This document shows positions 1 through 6,772 of a stretch of DNA of 20,026 nt, in pieces. The notes below the pieces were generated by a model. The model worked only from the letters and a program-made list of their open reading frames with translations. It did no database searches and was not told the DNA's origin. The stretch spans positions 1-20,026 of the forward strand of contig CACZQI010000039.1 in the NCBI GenBank assembly GCA_902783345.1, written 5' to 3'. This DNA is from an uncultured Erysipelotrichaceae bacterium (GTDB lineage Bacteria; Bacillota_I; Bacilli_A; RF39; UBA660). Position numbers and translations under genes: made by a program. Each line of letters starts with the position of its first letter. The first letter of the stretch is position 1.

Positions 1-1
1 A

Positions 2-661
2 CAAGTAACTGGAGTAAGTGCCGCTATTAATGGGGGAACATTATATAAACCTTATATTGTTAGAAGTATAAATGAAGGAGAAACTAATAGTGTCATTTTA
101 TTAAATACTCCTAAAAAGGTGCGCAGCGTTATAACGGAAGAAACATCTAAATTAGTAAGATATGCTCTAGAAAGCGTAGTAGCAAATGGAACAGGTAAAA
201 ATGCTTATATTGAAAATTACCGAGTAGGTGGTAAAACAGGAACCGCTCAAAAAGTTAAAGATGGTAAATATATGGTTGGTAATTATATAGTATCTTTTAT
301 TGGCTTTTTGCCGGCTGATAAACCTGATTATGTAGTATATGTTGCAATTGATCACCCTAAAGGAATTACACAGTATGGTGGCACAGTTAGTGCGCCAGTT
401 GCTAAAAATGTAATGCTTTCAATTATTGATTATAAAGGCTATGAAAAGATTGAAACTGATAAAACAAGAGAATACACTTGGCTTGATAAAAAATATATTA
501 AACTTACTGATGTAACTGGGATGGATTTAAAAACAGCAAAAAGTATGCTAAAGGGCTTTAGTGTTGAATATAGTGGTAGTGGTGAAAAAGTTATCGCGCA
601 GTCGCCAACAGGTAATATGTTTGTTAAAGAAGGCAGTGTTGTCAAATTAATGTTAAATTAA
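2..661 (+). CDS. Class B penicillin-binding protein (FtsI/SpoVD-like), 3' end only
   Basis: This is the C-terminal part of a peptidoglycan transpeptidase, which cross-links wall peptides outside the membrane. The frame is open from base 2, so the true start lies upstream of the window. The conserved third active-site motif K-T-G-T-A is encoded at 233-247, inside the context VGGKTGTAQK. The serine (SxxK) and SxN motifs would be upstream and cannot be checked. After the transpeptidase fold the protein ends with a single PASTA-like domain (about the last 50 residues, starting near DVTGMDLKTAKSML), a wall- or muropeptide-binding module found on division and sporulation PBPs such as SpoVD and PBP2x. 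The next genes, mraY and a SEDS polymerase, match the division/cell-wall (dcw) gene order, supporting a septal or sporulation role. FtsI and SpoVD cannot be separated from this fragment. Confidence 0.9.
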   Translation, partial: QVTGVSAAINGGTLYKPYIVRSINEGETNSVILLNTPKKVRSVITEETSKLVRYALESVVANGTGKNAYIENYRVGGKTGTAQKVKDGKYMVGNYIVSFIGFLPADKPDYVVYVAIDHPKGITQYGGTVSAPVAKNVMLSIIDYKGYEKIETDKTREYTWLDKKYIKLTDVTGMDLKTAKSMLKGFSVEYSGSGEKVIAQSPTGNMFVKEGSVVKLMLN

Positions 662-692
662 CTAATTGTTTACATTGATATGTAAATGAGTG

Positions 693-722
693 TTTACAAG
701 GAAATTTAAAATAAAGTATAAT
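693..722 (+). promoter_or_regulatory. Sigma-A-type promoter for mraY
   Basis: TTTACA at 693-698 and a perfect TATAAT at 717-722 are separated by 18 bases. Transcription would start near 729, just before the ribosome binding site GAGGTG (731-736), giving a very short leader. The motif TGTTTACA occurs twice (667-674 and 691-698), and TTTACAT/ATGTAAA form an inverted repeat at 669-686, so a regulator could bind here; that part is inference. Confidence 0.6.
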
Positions 723-742
723 GAAAATGCGAGGTGCATAAT

Positions 743-1738
743 ATGTTAATTTTAGCAAAATCAATTTTAGGATTAATGCTTGGCTTTGTTTTATCTTTAA
801 TAGCCGCTGTAATTTTAATACCACTTTTAAGAAAATTAAAAGTAGGACAAAGTGTCAGTAGATTAATAAATGAAAGACATCTGCAAAAAGATGGTACTCC
901 CACAATAGGTGGTTTAATATTTATCATACCGACTTTACTTATCATGCTTATTTTATATTTAAGACATAGTATTGATTTAAATGCCAACATTGTTATTATT
1001 TTATTTGTTTTTATTGCTTATGGACTTCTTGGTTTTGTCGATGATTATTTAAAAGTTAAATATCATAATAATAAAGGACTTCCAACTTTAGTTAAACTAG
1101 CTATTCAAACTGTAATTGCAATTGTCTTTTATATCATATTTATGAAAAATGGGGGAGATACTACAGTCGTAATTTCATCATTAAATAATTTAACACTACC
1201 ACTTGGTTGGGGTTATGGTATATTTATTTTCTTAGTTTTAGTAGGAACAACTAATGCAGTTAATATAACGGATGGATTAGATGGACTTGCTGGTGGTTTA
1301 TCAGTTATGGCATTTTTAGCCTTTGGCGTTATAGCTTGGGGTTCAAATTGGATTTCCGGTTATCAAGAAATAGCAATATTTGCCTTTGTAGTAGTAGGAT
1401 CACTTTTAGGTTTCTTAGTATTTAATACGCATCCAGCTAAAGTATTTATGGGTGATACTGGTTCTCTAGCCTTAGGTGCAGCTCTTGGTACGATTGCTAT
1501 ATTAACAAGACACGAACTATCATTAGTTTTAATTGGCGGAGTATTTGTAGTTGAAACTTTATCATCACTTATTCAAATAATCGCAATTCGTAAGTTTCAT
1601 ACTAAAGTATTTAAAAAAGCACCACTTCATCATCACTTTGAAGAACTTGGTTGGATTGAAACTGATATTGTTAAATTATTTTGGGTAGTAGGATTTTTAC
1701 TATCAATGATTGGTATTATCTATGGCGTTTGGTTATAA
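743..1738 (+). CDS. mraY: Phospho-N-acetylmuramoyl-pentapeptide transferase
   Basis: MraY makes lipid I by moving phospho-MurNAc-pentapeptide from UDP to undecaprenyl phosphate at the inner face of the membrane, the first membrane step of peptidoglycan synthesis. The 331-residue multi-pass protein has the family signatures: GFVDDYLK (adjacent Asp 100-101), NITDGLDGLAGG, HPAKVFMGDTGSLALG, and the His-rich PLHHHFEELGW loop near the C-terminus. Length is normal for the family. The ATG at 743 is chosen because GAGGTG ends six bases before it; an in-frame GTG at 734 is part of that ribosome binding site. The gene lies between a class B PBP and a SEDS polymerase. Its stop codon is buried in a terminator hairpin, so it appears to be a short unit of its own. 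Confidence 0.97.
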   Translation: MLILAKSILGLMLGFVLSLIAAVILIPLLRKLKVGQSVSRLINERHLQKDGTPTIGGLIFIIPTLLIMLILYLRHSIDLNANIVIILFVFIAYGLLGFVDDYLKVKYHNNKGLPTLVKLAIQTVIAIVFYIIFMKNGGDTTVVISSLNNLTLPLGWGYGIFIFLVLVGTTNAVNITDGLDGLAGGLSVMAFLAFGVIAWGSNWISGYQEIAIFAFVVVGSLLGFLVFNTHPAKVFMGDTGSLALGAALGTIAILTRHELSLVLIGGVFVVETLSSLIQIIAIRKFHTKVFKKAPLHHHFEELGWIETDIVKLFWVVGFLLSMIGIIYGVWL

Positions 1739-1752
1739 ACCAAGCGCTTTTT
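1725..1752 (+). terminator. Rho-independent terminator after mraY
   Basis: GCGTTTGGTT (1725-1734) pairs with AACCAAGCGC (1738-1747), 10 pairs with one G-T wobble, around a 3-base loop, and is followed by five T (1748-1752). The mraY stop codon lies inside the hairpin, so the last codons and the terminator share sequence. Confidence 0.8.
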
Positions 1753-1799
1753 AGTTATTATTTAATCTCTAACATAATAAAATATTAATAGGTGTTTTT

Positions 1800-2879
1800 A
1801 TGAAAAGAAGCCTCTTAATATTTTTAAGCGCTATAATTTTAGGTTTTATTGGGCTTGTAATGGTTTATTCATCATCAAGCGTCTGGAGTTTATATAAATT
1901 TAATGATGCTTTTTACTATGTTAAACATCAAGGTATTTTTTATTTAGCTGGATTAATCTCAATTTTAATCCTTAAAAATGTTGATTATAATTATTATAAA
2001 AAATATGCTAATAAAATACTTTTTGCTTGTTTAATTCTTTTGGTTTTAGTTTTAATACCAGGTATTGGGCAAATAAGAAATGGTTCTCGAAGTTGGTTTG
2101 GAATAGGTTCTTTTGGGATGCAACCATCTGAAATTGCTAAAATTGCCCTTATTATTTTTACGGCTAAATATTTGGCTAATAATGAAAAAGATGTTCGATT
2201 TTTTAAAAAAGGTATTTTACCAATTTTAATTGTCATAGGATTATTTTTTGGTCTTATTATGTTAGAACCTGATTTTGGAACCGCTATGGTTATTATAATG
2301 ACTTTAGTATCAATTTTGTTTGTATCTAATATTAAAATATCATTTTTTGGTTATACAGGGCTTTTAGGTTTACTTGGTATTGCATCTTTAATTATAATCG
2401 CTCCATATCGAATGCAAAGAATAGTATCATTCATTAATCCCTGGGTTGATCCTTTAGGTTCAGGTTTTCAAATAATTCAAAGTTTATATGCCATTGGGCC
2501 AGGTGGTTTGTTTGGCCTTGGTTTTGGTAATTCCATTCAAAAACATTTTTATTTACCCGAACCTCAAACTGATTTTATCTTTGCTATTATCTCAGAAGAA
2601 TTTGGGATTATGGGGATTATTATTTTATCTATTTTATTTTTAATATTATTTGTTAATACTTTAAAAATAAGTATTAATACTAACGATTTATTTGCTAAAT
2701 ATTTATCTTTTGGTCTAATTATGGGTATTATTTTACAAGCAATTTTAAATATTTCAGTTGTTATTGGTCTTGTTCCAGTTACTGGTGTAACACTACCATT
2801 TATTAGTTATGGTGGGTCATCTTTATTAGTATCTATGGCTTCAATTGGAATAATTTTAAATATTGCTAAAAATAATTGA
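1800..2879 (+). CDS. ftsW: SEDS-family peptidoglycan polymerase (FtsW/RodA/SpoVE)
   Basis: SEDS proteins are multi-pass membrane glycosyltransferases that polymerise lipid II into glycan strands together with a class B PBP. The 359-residue protein shows the expected hydrophobic helices and family motifs: MVYSSSS near the N-terminus, RSWFGIGSFGMQPSE, the LEPDFGTA segment carrying the catalytic-type Asp, PEPQTDFIFAIISEEFG, and the C-terminal LPFISYGGSSLL. The start ATG at 1800 follows AGGTG (1790-1794) with five bases between. The dcw-like neighbourhood (PBP, mraY) favours FtsW or sporulation SpoVE over RodA, but the subfamily cannot be fixed by eye. The usual murD between mraY and ftsW is absent. 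The upstream mraY terminator suggests a separate promoter in 1753-1789, where I see only a weak CATAAT at 1773-1778. The gene ends with TGA. Confidence 0.92.
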   Translation: MKRSLLIFLSAIILGFIGLVMVYSSSSVWSLYKFNDAFYYVKHQGIFYLAGLISILILKNVDYNYYKKYANKILFACLILLVLVLIPGIGQIRNGSRSWFGIGSFGMQPSEIAKIALIIFTAKYLANNEKDVRFFKKGILPILIVIGLFFGLIMLEPDFGTAMVIIMTLVSILFVSNIKISFFGYTGLLGLLGIASLIIIAPYRMQRIVSFINPWVDPLGSGFQIIQSLYAIGPGGLFGLGFGNSIQKHFYLPEPQTDFIFAIISEEFGIMGIIILSILFLILFVNTLKISINTNDLFAKYLSFGLIMGIILQAILNISVVIGLVPVTGVTLPFISYGGSSLLVSMASIGIILNIAKNN

Positions 2880-2904
2880 ATAGAAAGAAAAAATAATATA
2901 TAAT
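2876..2904 (+). promoter_or_regulatory. Sigma-A-type promoter for the ORF6N gene
   Basis: TTGAAT (2876-2881) and TATAAT (2899-2904) are 17 bases apart. The -35 overlaps the ftsW stop codon. The predicted start near 2911 leaves a leader of about 20 bases containing the ribosome binding site AGGGGTG (2918-2924). Confidence 0.65.
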
Positions 2905-2930
2905 TAACATAAGATTCAGGGGTGTTAATT

Positions 2931-3809
2931 ATGAATGAATTAGTCGAAAAAGAAAATGTTATAGTAGAAAATTTAATCTATGAAATAAGAGGAAAGGAGG
3001 TTATGCTAGATTCTGATTTAGCAATGCTTTATCAATGTAAAAATGGAACGAAATCAATTAATTTAGCAGTTAATAGAAATAAGGAAAGATTTCCAAAAGA
3101 TTTTTACTTTCAATTAACGAAAGAAGAGTATGATAATTTGCGGTTTCAATTTGAAACCGCAAATAATATGAGTAGAGTTTTGCCATATGTATTTACTGAG
3201 CAAGGTGTTGCTATGCTTGCAAGTGTATTAAAAACAGAAATAGCATCAAAGGTAAGCGTTCAAATCATGCGTGCCTTTGTATCAATGAGGCACTATTTAA
3301 ATACAAATTTATTATTTCAAGATAGTACTTTACAAAGAATATCAAATCTTGAAACTAAATCTATTGAGTATGATAAAGAAATAAAACTATTACAAAATTC
3401 ATTTAATCAATTAAGCAAAAATATTAAGAATAATTACTTGTTTTATGATGGTCAAATATATGATGCATACTCTTTAATGTTGGATATTTTTAATACATCA
3501 CAGAAAAATATAACTATAATTGATAATTATTTAGATAAAAATTTACTTGATATATTATCAAAAACAAATAAAGATATTTTAGTAATAACCAATAAGTATA
3601 ATAAAATAGATTATGATAAATATAAAGAGGAATATCATAATGTTAAAATTAAAATTATGAATAAAATTCATGATAGATTTATAATTATAGATAATAATAT
3701 ATTATATCACTCAGGAGCTTCATTTAAAGATTTAGGGACTAAGTGTTTTGCGATAAGTAAAATTAAAAATAAAGAAATATTAGATAAAATATTACAATAT
3801 ATAAATTAG
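2931..3809 (+). CDS. ORF6N-domain protein with C-terminal PLD-like segment
   Basis: The N-terminal 120 residues form an ORF6N domain, a DNA-binding module found in phage antirepressor-like and bacterial accessory proteins: IRGKEVMLDSDLAMLY, ERFPKDFYFQLTKEEY, and LPYVFTEQGVAML. A predicted coiled coil follows (about 135-165). The C-terminal part ends with HDRFIIID (247-254), then SGASFKDLG. This resembles one half of a phospholipase D HxK(x)4D motif with Arg in place of Lys, a layout I recall in other ORF6N proteins; catalysis is not implied. The ATG at 2931 is preferred over the in-frame GTG at 2922, which is part of the ribosome binding site. Residues 69-78 are encoded by a 29-base palindrome (3136-3164). 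Two decayed relatives lie just downstream. The real function is unknown; regulation of, or defence against, mobile elements is a guess. Confidence 0.85.
   Translation: MNELVEKENVIVENLIYEIRGKEVMLDSDLAMLYQCKNGTKSINLAVNRNKERFPKDFYFQLTKEEYDNLRFQFETANNMSRVLPYVFTEQGVAMLASVLKTEIASKVSVQIMRAFVSMRHYLNTNLLFQDSTLQRISNLETKSIEYDKEIKLLQNSFNQLSKNIKNNYLFYDGQIYDAYSLMLDIFNTSQKNITIIDNYLDKNLLDILSKTNKDILVITNKYNKIDYDKYKEEYHNVKIKIMNKIHDRFIIIDNNILYHSGASFKDLGTKCFAISKIKNKEILDKILQYIN
3136..3164. repeat. Perfect 14-bp palindrome inside the ORF6N gene
   Basis: Arms 3136-3149 and 3151-3164 are perfect reverse complements around the single base T3150. The arm core is TTTGCGGTTTCAA. It encodes N-L-R-F-Q-F-E-T-A-N, the variable stretch between the conserved LTKEEY and LPYVFTEQG motifs. 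The same position is palindromic in the two decayed copies downstream. Confidence 0.95.
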
Positions 3810-3842
3810 TTTATTTTCTGTAAATGTCCATAAAATAATATA

Positions 3843-3922
3843 GAAAGATCTCCATAAGATTTTCACTTTAAATTAGCTAAAATATAAATTTGAAGTTACA
3901 ATTTGTGACTTCAAATTTATAT
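3843..3922 (+). pseudogene. Decayed ORF6N remnant A
   Basis: Bases 3843-3881 match 3084-3122 of the intact ORF6N gene at 33 of 39 positions, the part encoding ERFPKDFYFQLTK. In that frame the remnant has in-frame stops (for example TAA after GAAAGATCTCCA), so it is not translated. The match leads directly into a long palindrome in the same relative place as in the intact gene, after a deletion of several bases. No 5' or 3' portion of the domain is recognisable around it. It looks like the relic of a second ORF6N gene or of a partial duplication. Confidence 0.6.
3882..3922. repeat. Palindrome A, 20-bp arms
   Basis: Arms 3882-3901 and 3903-3922 pair around the single base T3902, with only one G-T mismatch (T3897/G3907). 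The core reads TTGAAGTTACAA / TTGTGACTTCAA. Read in the ORF6N frame it would give N-L-K-L-Q-F-V-T-S-N, like the variable segment of ORF6N proteins. It is longer than the 14-bp palindrome in the intact gene although the surrounding gene is dead. Confidence 0.9.
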
Positions 3923-3941
3923 AATTAACCTCTAAATGTGT

Positions 3942-4066
3942 GTTTTGCTAAATTTAGATATTTGGCAAGATTGTTTATTAAAAGCCATGGTATTACTATA
4001 AGATAATTATATTCAAATTGTATAAATAGAATTTTCTAAGGTCACAAATTGTGACCTTAGAAAATT
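3942..4066 (+). pseudogene. Decayed ORF6N remnant B
   Basis: Bases 3942-3981 align, with small gaps, to the part of the intact gene around 3000-3037 that encodes VMLDSDLAMLYQ (shared blocks such as TGCTA, GAT and GCAA). Bases from about 3996 to 4018 then resemble the KDFYFQ segment, and the stretch ends in a perfect palindrome at the position expected for this family. The material between has been deleted, and several stops interrupt every useful frame. The alignment was made by eye and is weaker than for remnant A, so part of it could be chance in AT-rich DNA. Confidence 0.4.
4030..4066. repeat. Palindrome B, perfect 18-bp arms
   Basis: Arms 4030-4047 and 4049-4066 are perfect reverse complements around A4048. 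The core is AAGGTCACAA / TTGTGACCTT. Read as codons the core gives L-R-S-Q-I-V-T, which I recall as a common version of the ORF6N variable segment. It lies about 70 bases upstream of the uracil permease promoter; no T-run follows, so it is not a classic terminator. Confidence 0.95.
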
Positions 4067-4133
4067 TAAAAGGTGTAATAAGTAAAGCAAATGAATACCT
4101 ATAATAATTTTTTCTTAAATATTGCCAAATCTT

Positions 4134-4142
4134 TGATATACT
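4134..4142 (+). promoter_or_regulatory. Extended -10 promoter for the uracil permease
   Basis: TGATATACT (TG at 4134-4135, hexamer TATACT 4137-4142) is an extended -10 element. A weak -35 (CTTAAA, 4114-4119) sits 17 bases upstream. Transcription would start near 4149, just before the ribosome binding site, leaving no room for a pyrimidine attenuator leader. Confidence 0.5.
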
Positions 4143-4165
4143 ATATAAGAAAGGTAGTAATAATT

Positions 4166-5446
4166 ATGGGAAAGAATAAAAAATTATTATATGATACTTA
4201 TGAAAAACCGCCTATATTAAAATGGATTGTTTTATCTATGCAACATGTTTTAGCAATGTTTGGTGCAACTGTACTTGTTCCAATATTAGTTAATAAAGCA
4301 GCTGGAGCAGAAGTAATGAGTGTACCTATCGCACTTATTTGTAGTGGGGTTGGTACTTTAATATATATCTTATGTACTAAAGGGAAAAGTCCGGTTTATT
4401 TAGGTAATTCATTTACATTTATTAGCCCAATAGCATCAGCATTTATAAAGGGTGGCATTAGTGGAGTAGCCACTGGGATAATATCTGTAGGTTTAGTATA
4501 TATATTGTGTTCTTTCTTAATAAGAATATTTGGTAAAGAATGGATAAATAAATTATTACCTCCAATTATAGTAGGACCAATGATAATTATTATAGGTTTA
4601 TCTTTAGCACCAAGTGCAATAAATCAAATTGGACTAAATGGTGCAATATCATGGCAAAATATAATTGTAGCATTAGTTGCCTTTACAGTTACAGCTGTAG
4701 TTGCGATATATGGTAAAGGATTTATTAAAGTAGTTCCTTTCTTATTTGGAATTTTAGCTGGTTATTTTGTATCTATTTATATAGGATTAGTAGACTTTAA
4801 TAGTATTAGTTCTGCACCATTAATATCTTTACCTAAATTATTATTACCAATAAAAGATTATTCTTTTAGTTTAGTAGGAATGCTTATGATAATGCCAATA
4901 GCGTTAGTTTCAATTGCCGAACATTTAGGCGATCATATGGCTTTATCAAGTATTATAGATAAAAACTTACTTAAAGATCCTGGTTTAGAGCGTACTCTTC
5001 TTGGTGATGGTTTAGCCACTTTATTTGCTGGCTTAGTTGGAGGACCTGCTAATACAACATACGGGGAAAATACATCAGTAGTTGGAATGAGTAGGGTAGC
5101 ATCTGTTTGGGTAATTGGTCTTGCGGCGATAATTTCTATATGTCTTGCATTCTTTGGTAAAATAACAGCCTTTTTTGGTAGTATTCCTGATGCGGTATTA
5201 GGTGGAGTATCCTTAATATTATATGGATTTATAAGTGCCAATGGTTTAAAAGTTTTAATTGAAAATAAAACTGATTTTAATAATATTCGTAATGTTATTA
5301 TTGTTTCAACGATGTTAATATTAGGTTTAGGTGGAGCGATGATAACAATTACAACTAAAGATTTATCAATATCACTTGCTGGTATTACTTTAGCAGCTAT
5401 AGTTGGAATACTACTTAATTTAGTTTTAAAAGAGCCACAAGAATAA
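4166..5446 (+). CDS. uraA: Uracil permease, NCS2 family
   Basis: This is a membrane symporter that takes up uracil, feeding pyrimidine salvage. The 426-residue, multi-helix protein has the NCS2/UraA signatures: QHVLAMFGATVLVPIL, YLGNSFTFISP, SIAEHLGDH (Glu252), and GGPANTTYGENTSVVGMSR (Glu301). The two glutamates correspond to the substrate-binding pair known from UraA. The frame is open upstream to 4091, but the ATG at 4166 is chosen: GAAAGG lies at 4149-4154, the family N-terminus begins here, and the likely transcription start is at about 4149. It stands alone after the ORF6N remnants, followed 39 bases later by an unrelated small membrane gene. No PyrR-type leader is visible. Specificity for uracil rather than xanthine rests on overall similarity. 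Confidence 0.92.
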   Translation: MGKNKKLLYDTYEKPPILKWIVLSMQHVLAMFGATVLVPILVNKAAGAEVMSVPIALICSGVGTLIYILCTKGKSPVYLGNSFTFISPIASAFIKGGISGVATGIISVGLVYILCSFLIRIFGKEWINKLLPPIIVGPMIIIIGLSLAPSAINQIGLNGAISWQNIIVALVAFTVTAVVAIYGKGFIKVVPFLFGILAGYFVSIYIGLVDFNSISSAPLISLPKLLLPIKDYSFSLVGMLMIMPIALVSIAEHLGDHMALSSIIDKNLLKDPGLERTLLGDGLATLFAGLVGGPANTTYGENTSVVGMSRVASVWVIGLAAIISICLAFFGKITAFFGSIPDAVLGGVSLILYGFISANGLKVLIENKTDFNNIRNVIIVSTMLILGLGGAMITITTKDLSISLAGITLAAIVGILLNLVLKEPQE

Positions 5447-5485
5447 TAGATAATCCAAAATAATTAATCTTTCATATATTATATT

Positions 5486-5866
5486 ATGAATAAAGAGATA
5501 GAAGAAAGATTAAAAGAATTAAATATTGAAGATTTTATATGGGTAATTTATATTGGAATTATTATTTTAAGTTGGTATTCTAACTCTTTAGAAAGAAAGT
5601 ATTATAAAAATAATGATTTAAAAGCTAGAGATAACTATCGAGAAATAATGATAGGTATTTTTATCGTACTTGTAATTGTTTATTTTTACTTTTTATATAG
5701 TAGTTATCAAGATTTAATAAGTTTGAAAAAGAGTGATTCTAAAAAGAAAAAAGAATTAGTTTTCTTATCATTTTTAGGTTCATTATTTATTGTTTTTAGT
5801 GGACTTATCTTTTTATATATTGCGGTTCGTGATGAAGACTTAAATGTTGAACTTGCCTTTAATTAA
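5486..5866 (+). CDS. Small hypothetical membrane protein, three helices
   Basis: I do not recognise this 126-residue protein. It starts with a charged amphipathic stretch (MNKEIEERLKELNIEDF), then three hydrophobic segments at roughly 18-34, 54-72 and 92-114, separated by a basic loop ending in KKSDSKKKKE. There is no ribosome binding site before the ATG. An AT-rich TATATT (5475-5480) lies immediately upstream, so leaderless translation from a start at about the ATG is possible, though no good -35 is present. It ends 25 bases before the next gene, which has its own AGGTG. Composition and reading frame look like a real gene. It may be co-transcribed with the kinase-like and methyltransferase genes that follow. 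Confidence 0.6.
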   Translation: MNKEIEERLKELNIEDFIWVIYIGIIILSWYSNSLERKYYKNNDLKARDNYREIMIGIFIVLVIVYFYFLYSSYQDLISLKKSDSKKKKELVFLSFLGSLFIVFSGLIFLYIAVRDEDLNVELAFN

Positions 5867-5891
5867 AGATATAATAATATTAGGTGTTGTT

Positions 5892-6770
5892 ATGAAATTA
5901 ACTGATGAAATGATAAATATGGCGATAGAGAATAATCAAAAATTTATGATTTATGATAATAATTATGTTTTACTTTATAAATCTTTTACAGTTAAAGATG
6001 ATAAAATAGATAATTATATAAATAATATTAAATTATTAAAAGAAAAAGGAGTAAATACACCTTTAATACTAGATTATAAATTAGTAAATAAAGGATTATA
6101 TGGTTATTCAAAAGCTGTTATTTTAGAAGAAAGAGCAAAAGGCAAAAGTTTAGAACCTTTCTCTAATTACTTAAGTATTAAACAGGATGATATTGATTTT
6201 AAATTAGTTAGTAATGCTTATTTAAAAGCCTTAGATTCTTATTTAGATAATCTTTTAGAAAGAGCTAATGCTAAAGAAGAATTTTATGATAAATTTATAA
6301 GTGATTATCTAACTATCGATAAACATCAAATGCAAATTGATCCTAAACCATTAAATTTCTTTTTTGATAAAGATAAGGGATTTACCTTTATTGATATTAA
6401 TGGTGAAGGGAATAATGATTTAGAATATTTACCAAGATATTTTTTAGGAGTAGTACTTGGCTACGGCCTACCTAATTTACAAATTCATAATACAGATGTT
6501 ATGTATATTGATGAAGATAGATTAAATAAATTAAAAACAAATGTAGAAATAATTATATCTAAAGTAATAACTGCTTTAGAAAAACATGGTTATAAAAAAG
6601 AAGATATTTTAAAAGATACTTTAAACTGGACTAATCAATTTAAAAGATTAAAATTAATAGATAATATTGATAATTTAAGTGATAAATTACAAGAAGATTT
6701 TAATAAAATAAAACTTGAAGAAGAAAATAAAAAGCAAGTTAGTAATGATGATTGGACTATAGGATGGTAA
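5892..6770 (+). CDS. Hypothetical protein with possible kinase-like (APH-type) fold
   Basis: This is a 292-residue soluble protein. A possible match to the protein-kinase/aminoglycoside-phosphotransferase fold comes from motif order: a YGYSKAVILEERAKGKSL stretch like the strand-hinge region (74-87), then QIDPKPLNFFFD (148-159) resembling the catalytic-loop Asp...Asn, followed by FTFIDINGEG (165-173) in the place of the metal-binding Asp motif. The substrate is unknown and an ATP-binding Lys is not certain, so this is a fold guess. The ATG at 5892 is chosen because AGGTG (5882-5886) precedes it by five bases; a frame open from 5844 overlaps the previous gene without a ribosome binding site. 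The last codons carry the ribosome binding site of the next gene, implying translational coupling to the methyltransferase. Confidence 0.6.
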   Translation: MKLTDEMINMAIENNQKFMIYDNNYVLLYKSFTVKDDKIDNYINNIKLLKEKGVNTPLILDYKLVNKGLYGYSKAVILEERAKGKSLEPFSNYLSIKQDDIDFKLVSNAYLKALDSYLDNLLERANAKEEFYDKFISDYLTIDKHQMQIDPKPLNFFFDKDKGFTFIDINGEGNNDLEYLPRYFLGVVLGYGLPNLQIHNTDVMYIDEDRLNKLKTNVEIIISKVITALEKHGYKKEDILKDTLNWTNQFKRLKLIDNIDNLSDKLQEDFNKIKLEEENKKQVSNDDWTIGW

Positions 6771-6772
6771 AT

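Noticed and set aside
669..698. TTTACAT/ATGTAAA inverted repeat and repeated TGTTTACA near the mraY promoter as a WalR box.
   Set aside because: The second half-site TGTTTA does not fit the WalR consensus and the spacing is 4, not 5; kept only as a note on the promoter.
734..742. GTG at 734 as mraY start.
   Set aside because: It lies inside the ribosome binding site GAGGTG; ATG 743 is correctly spaced. The same reasoning was used for GTG 2922, GTG 9496 and GTG 13823 (minus strand).
4030..4066. Palindrome B as a transcription terminator for the ORF6N gene.
   Set aside because: It is 221 bases past the stop codon, the stem has no following T-run on the plus strand, and it has the ORF6N core sequence.
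4091..4165. N-terminal extension of the uracil permease from ATG 4091.
   Set aside because: It would add a 25-residue stretch outside the family, it has no ribosome binding site, and the likely promoter lies within it.
4933..5241. Open frame of 102 codons on the minus strand inside the uracil permease.
   Set aside because: It is a shadow of the permease, with no ribosome binding site or family features.
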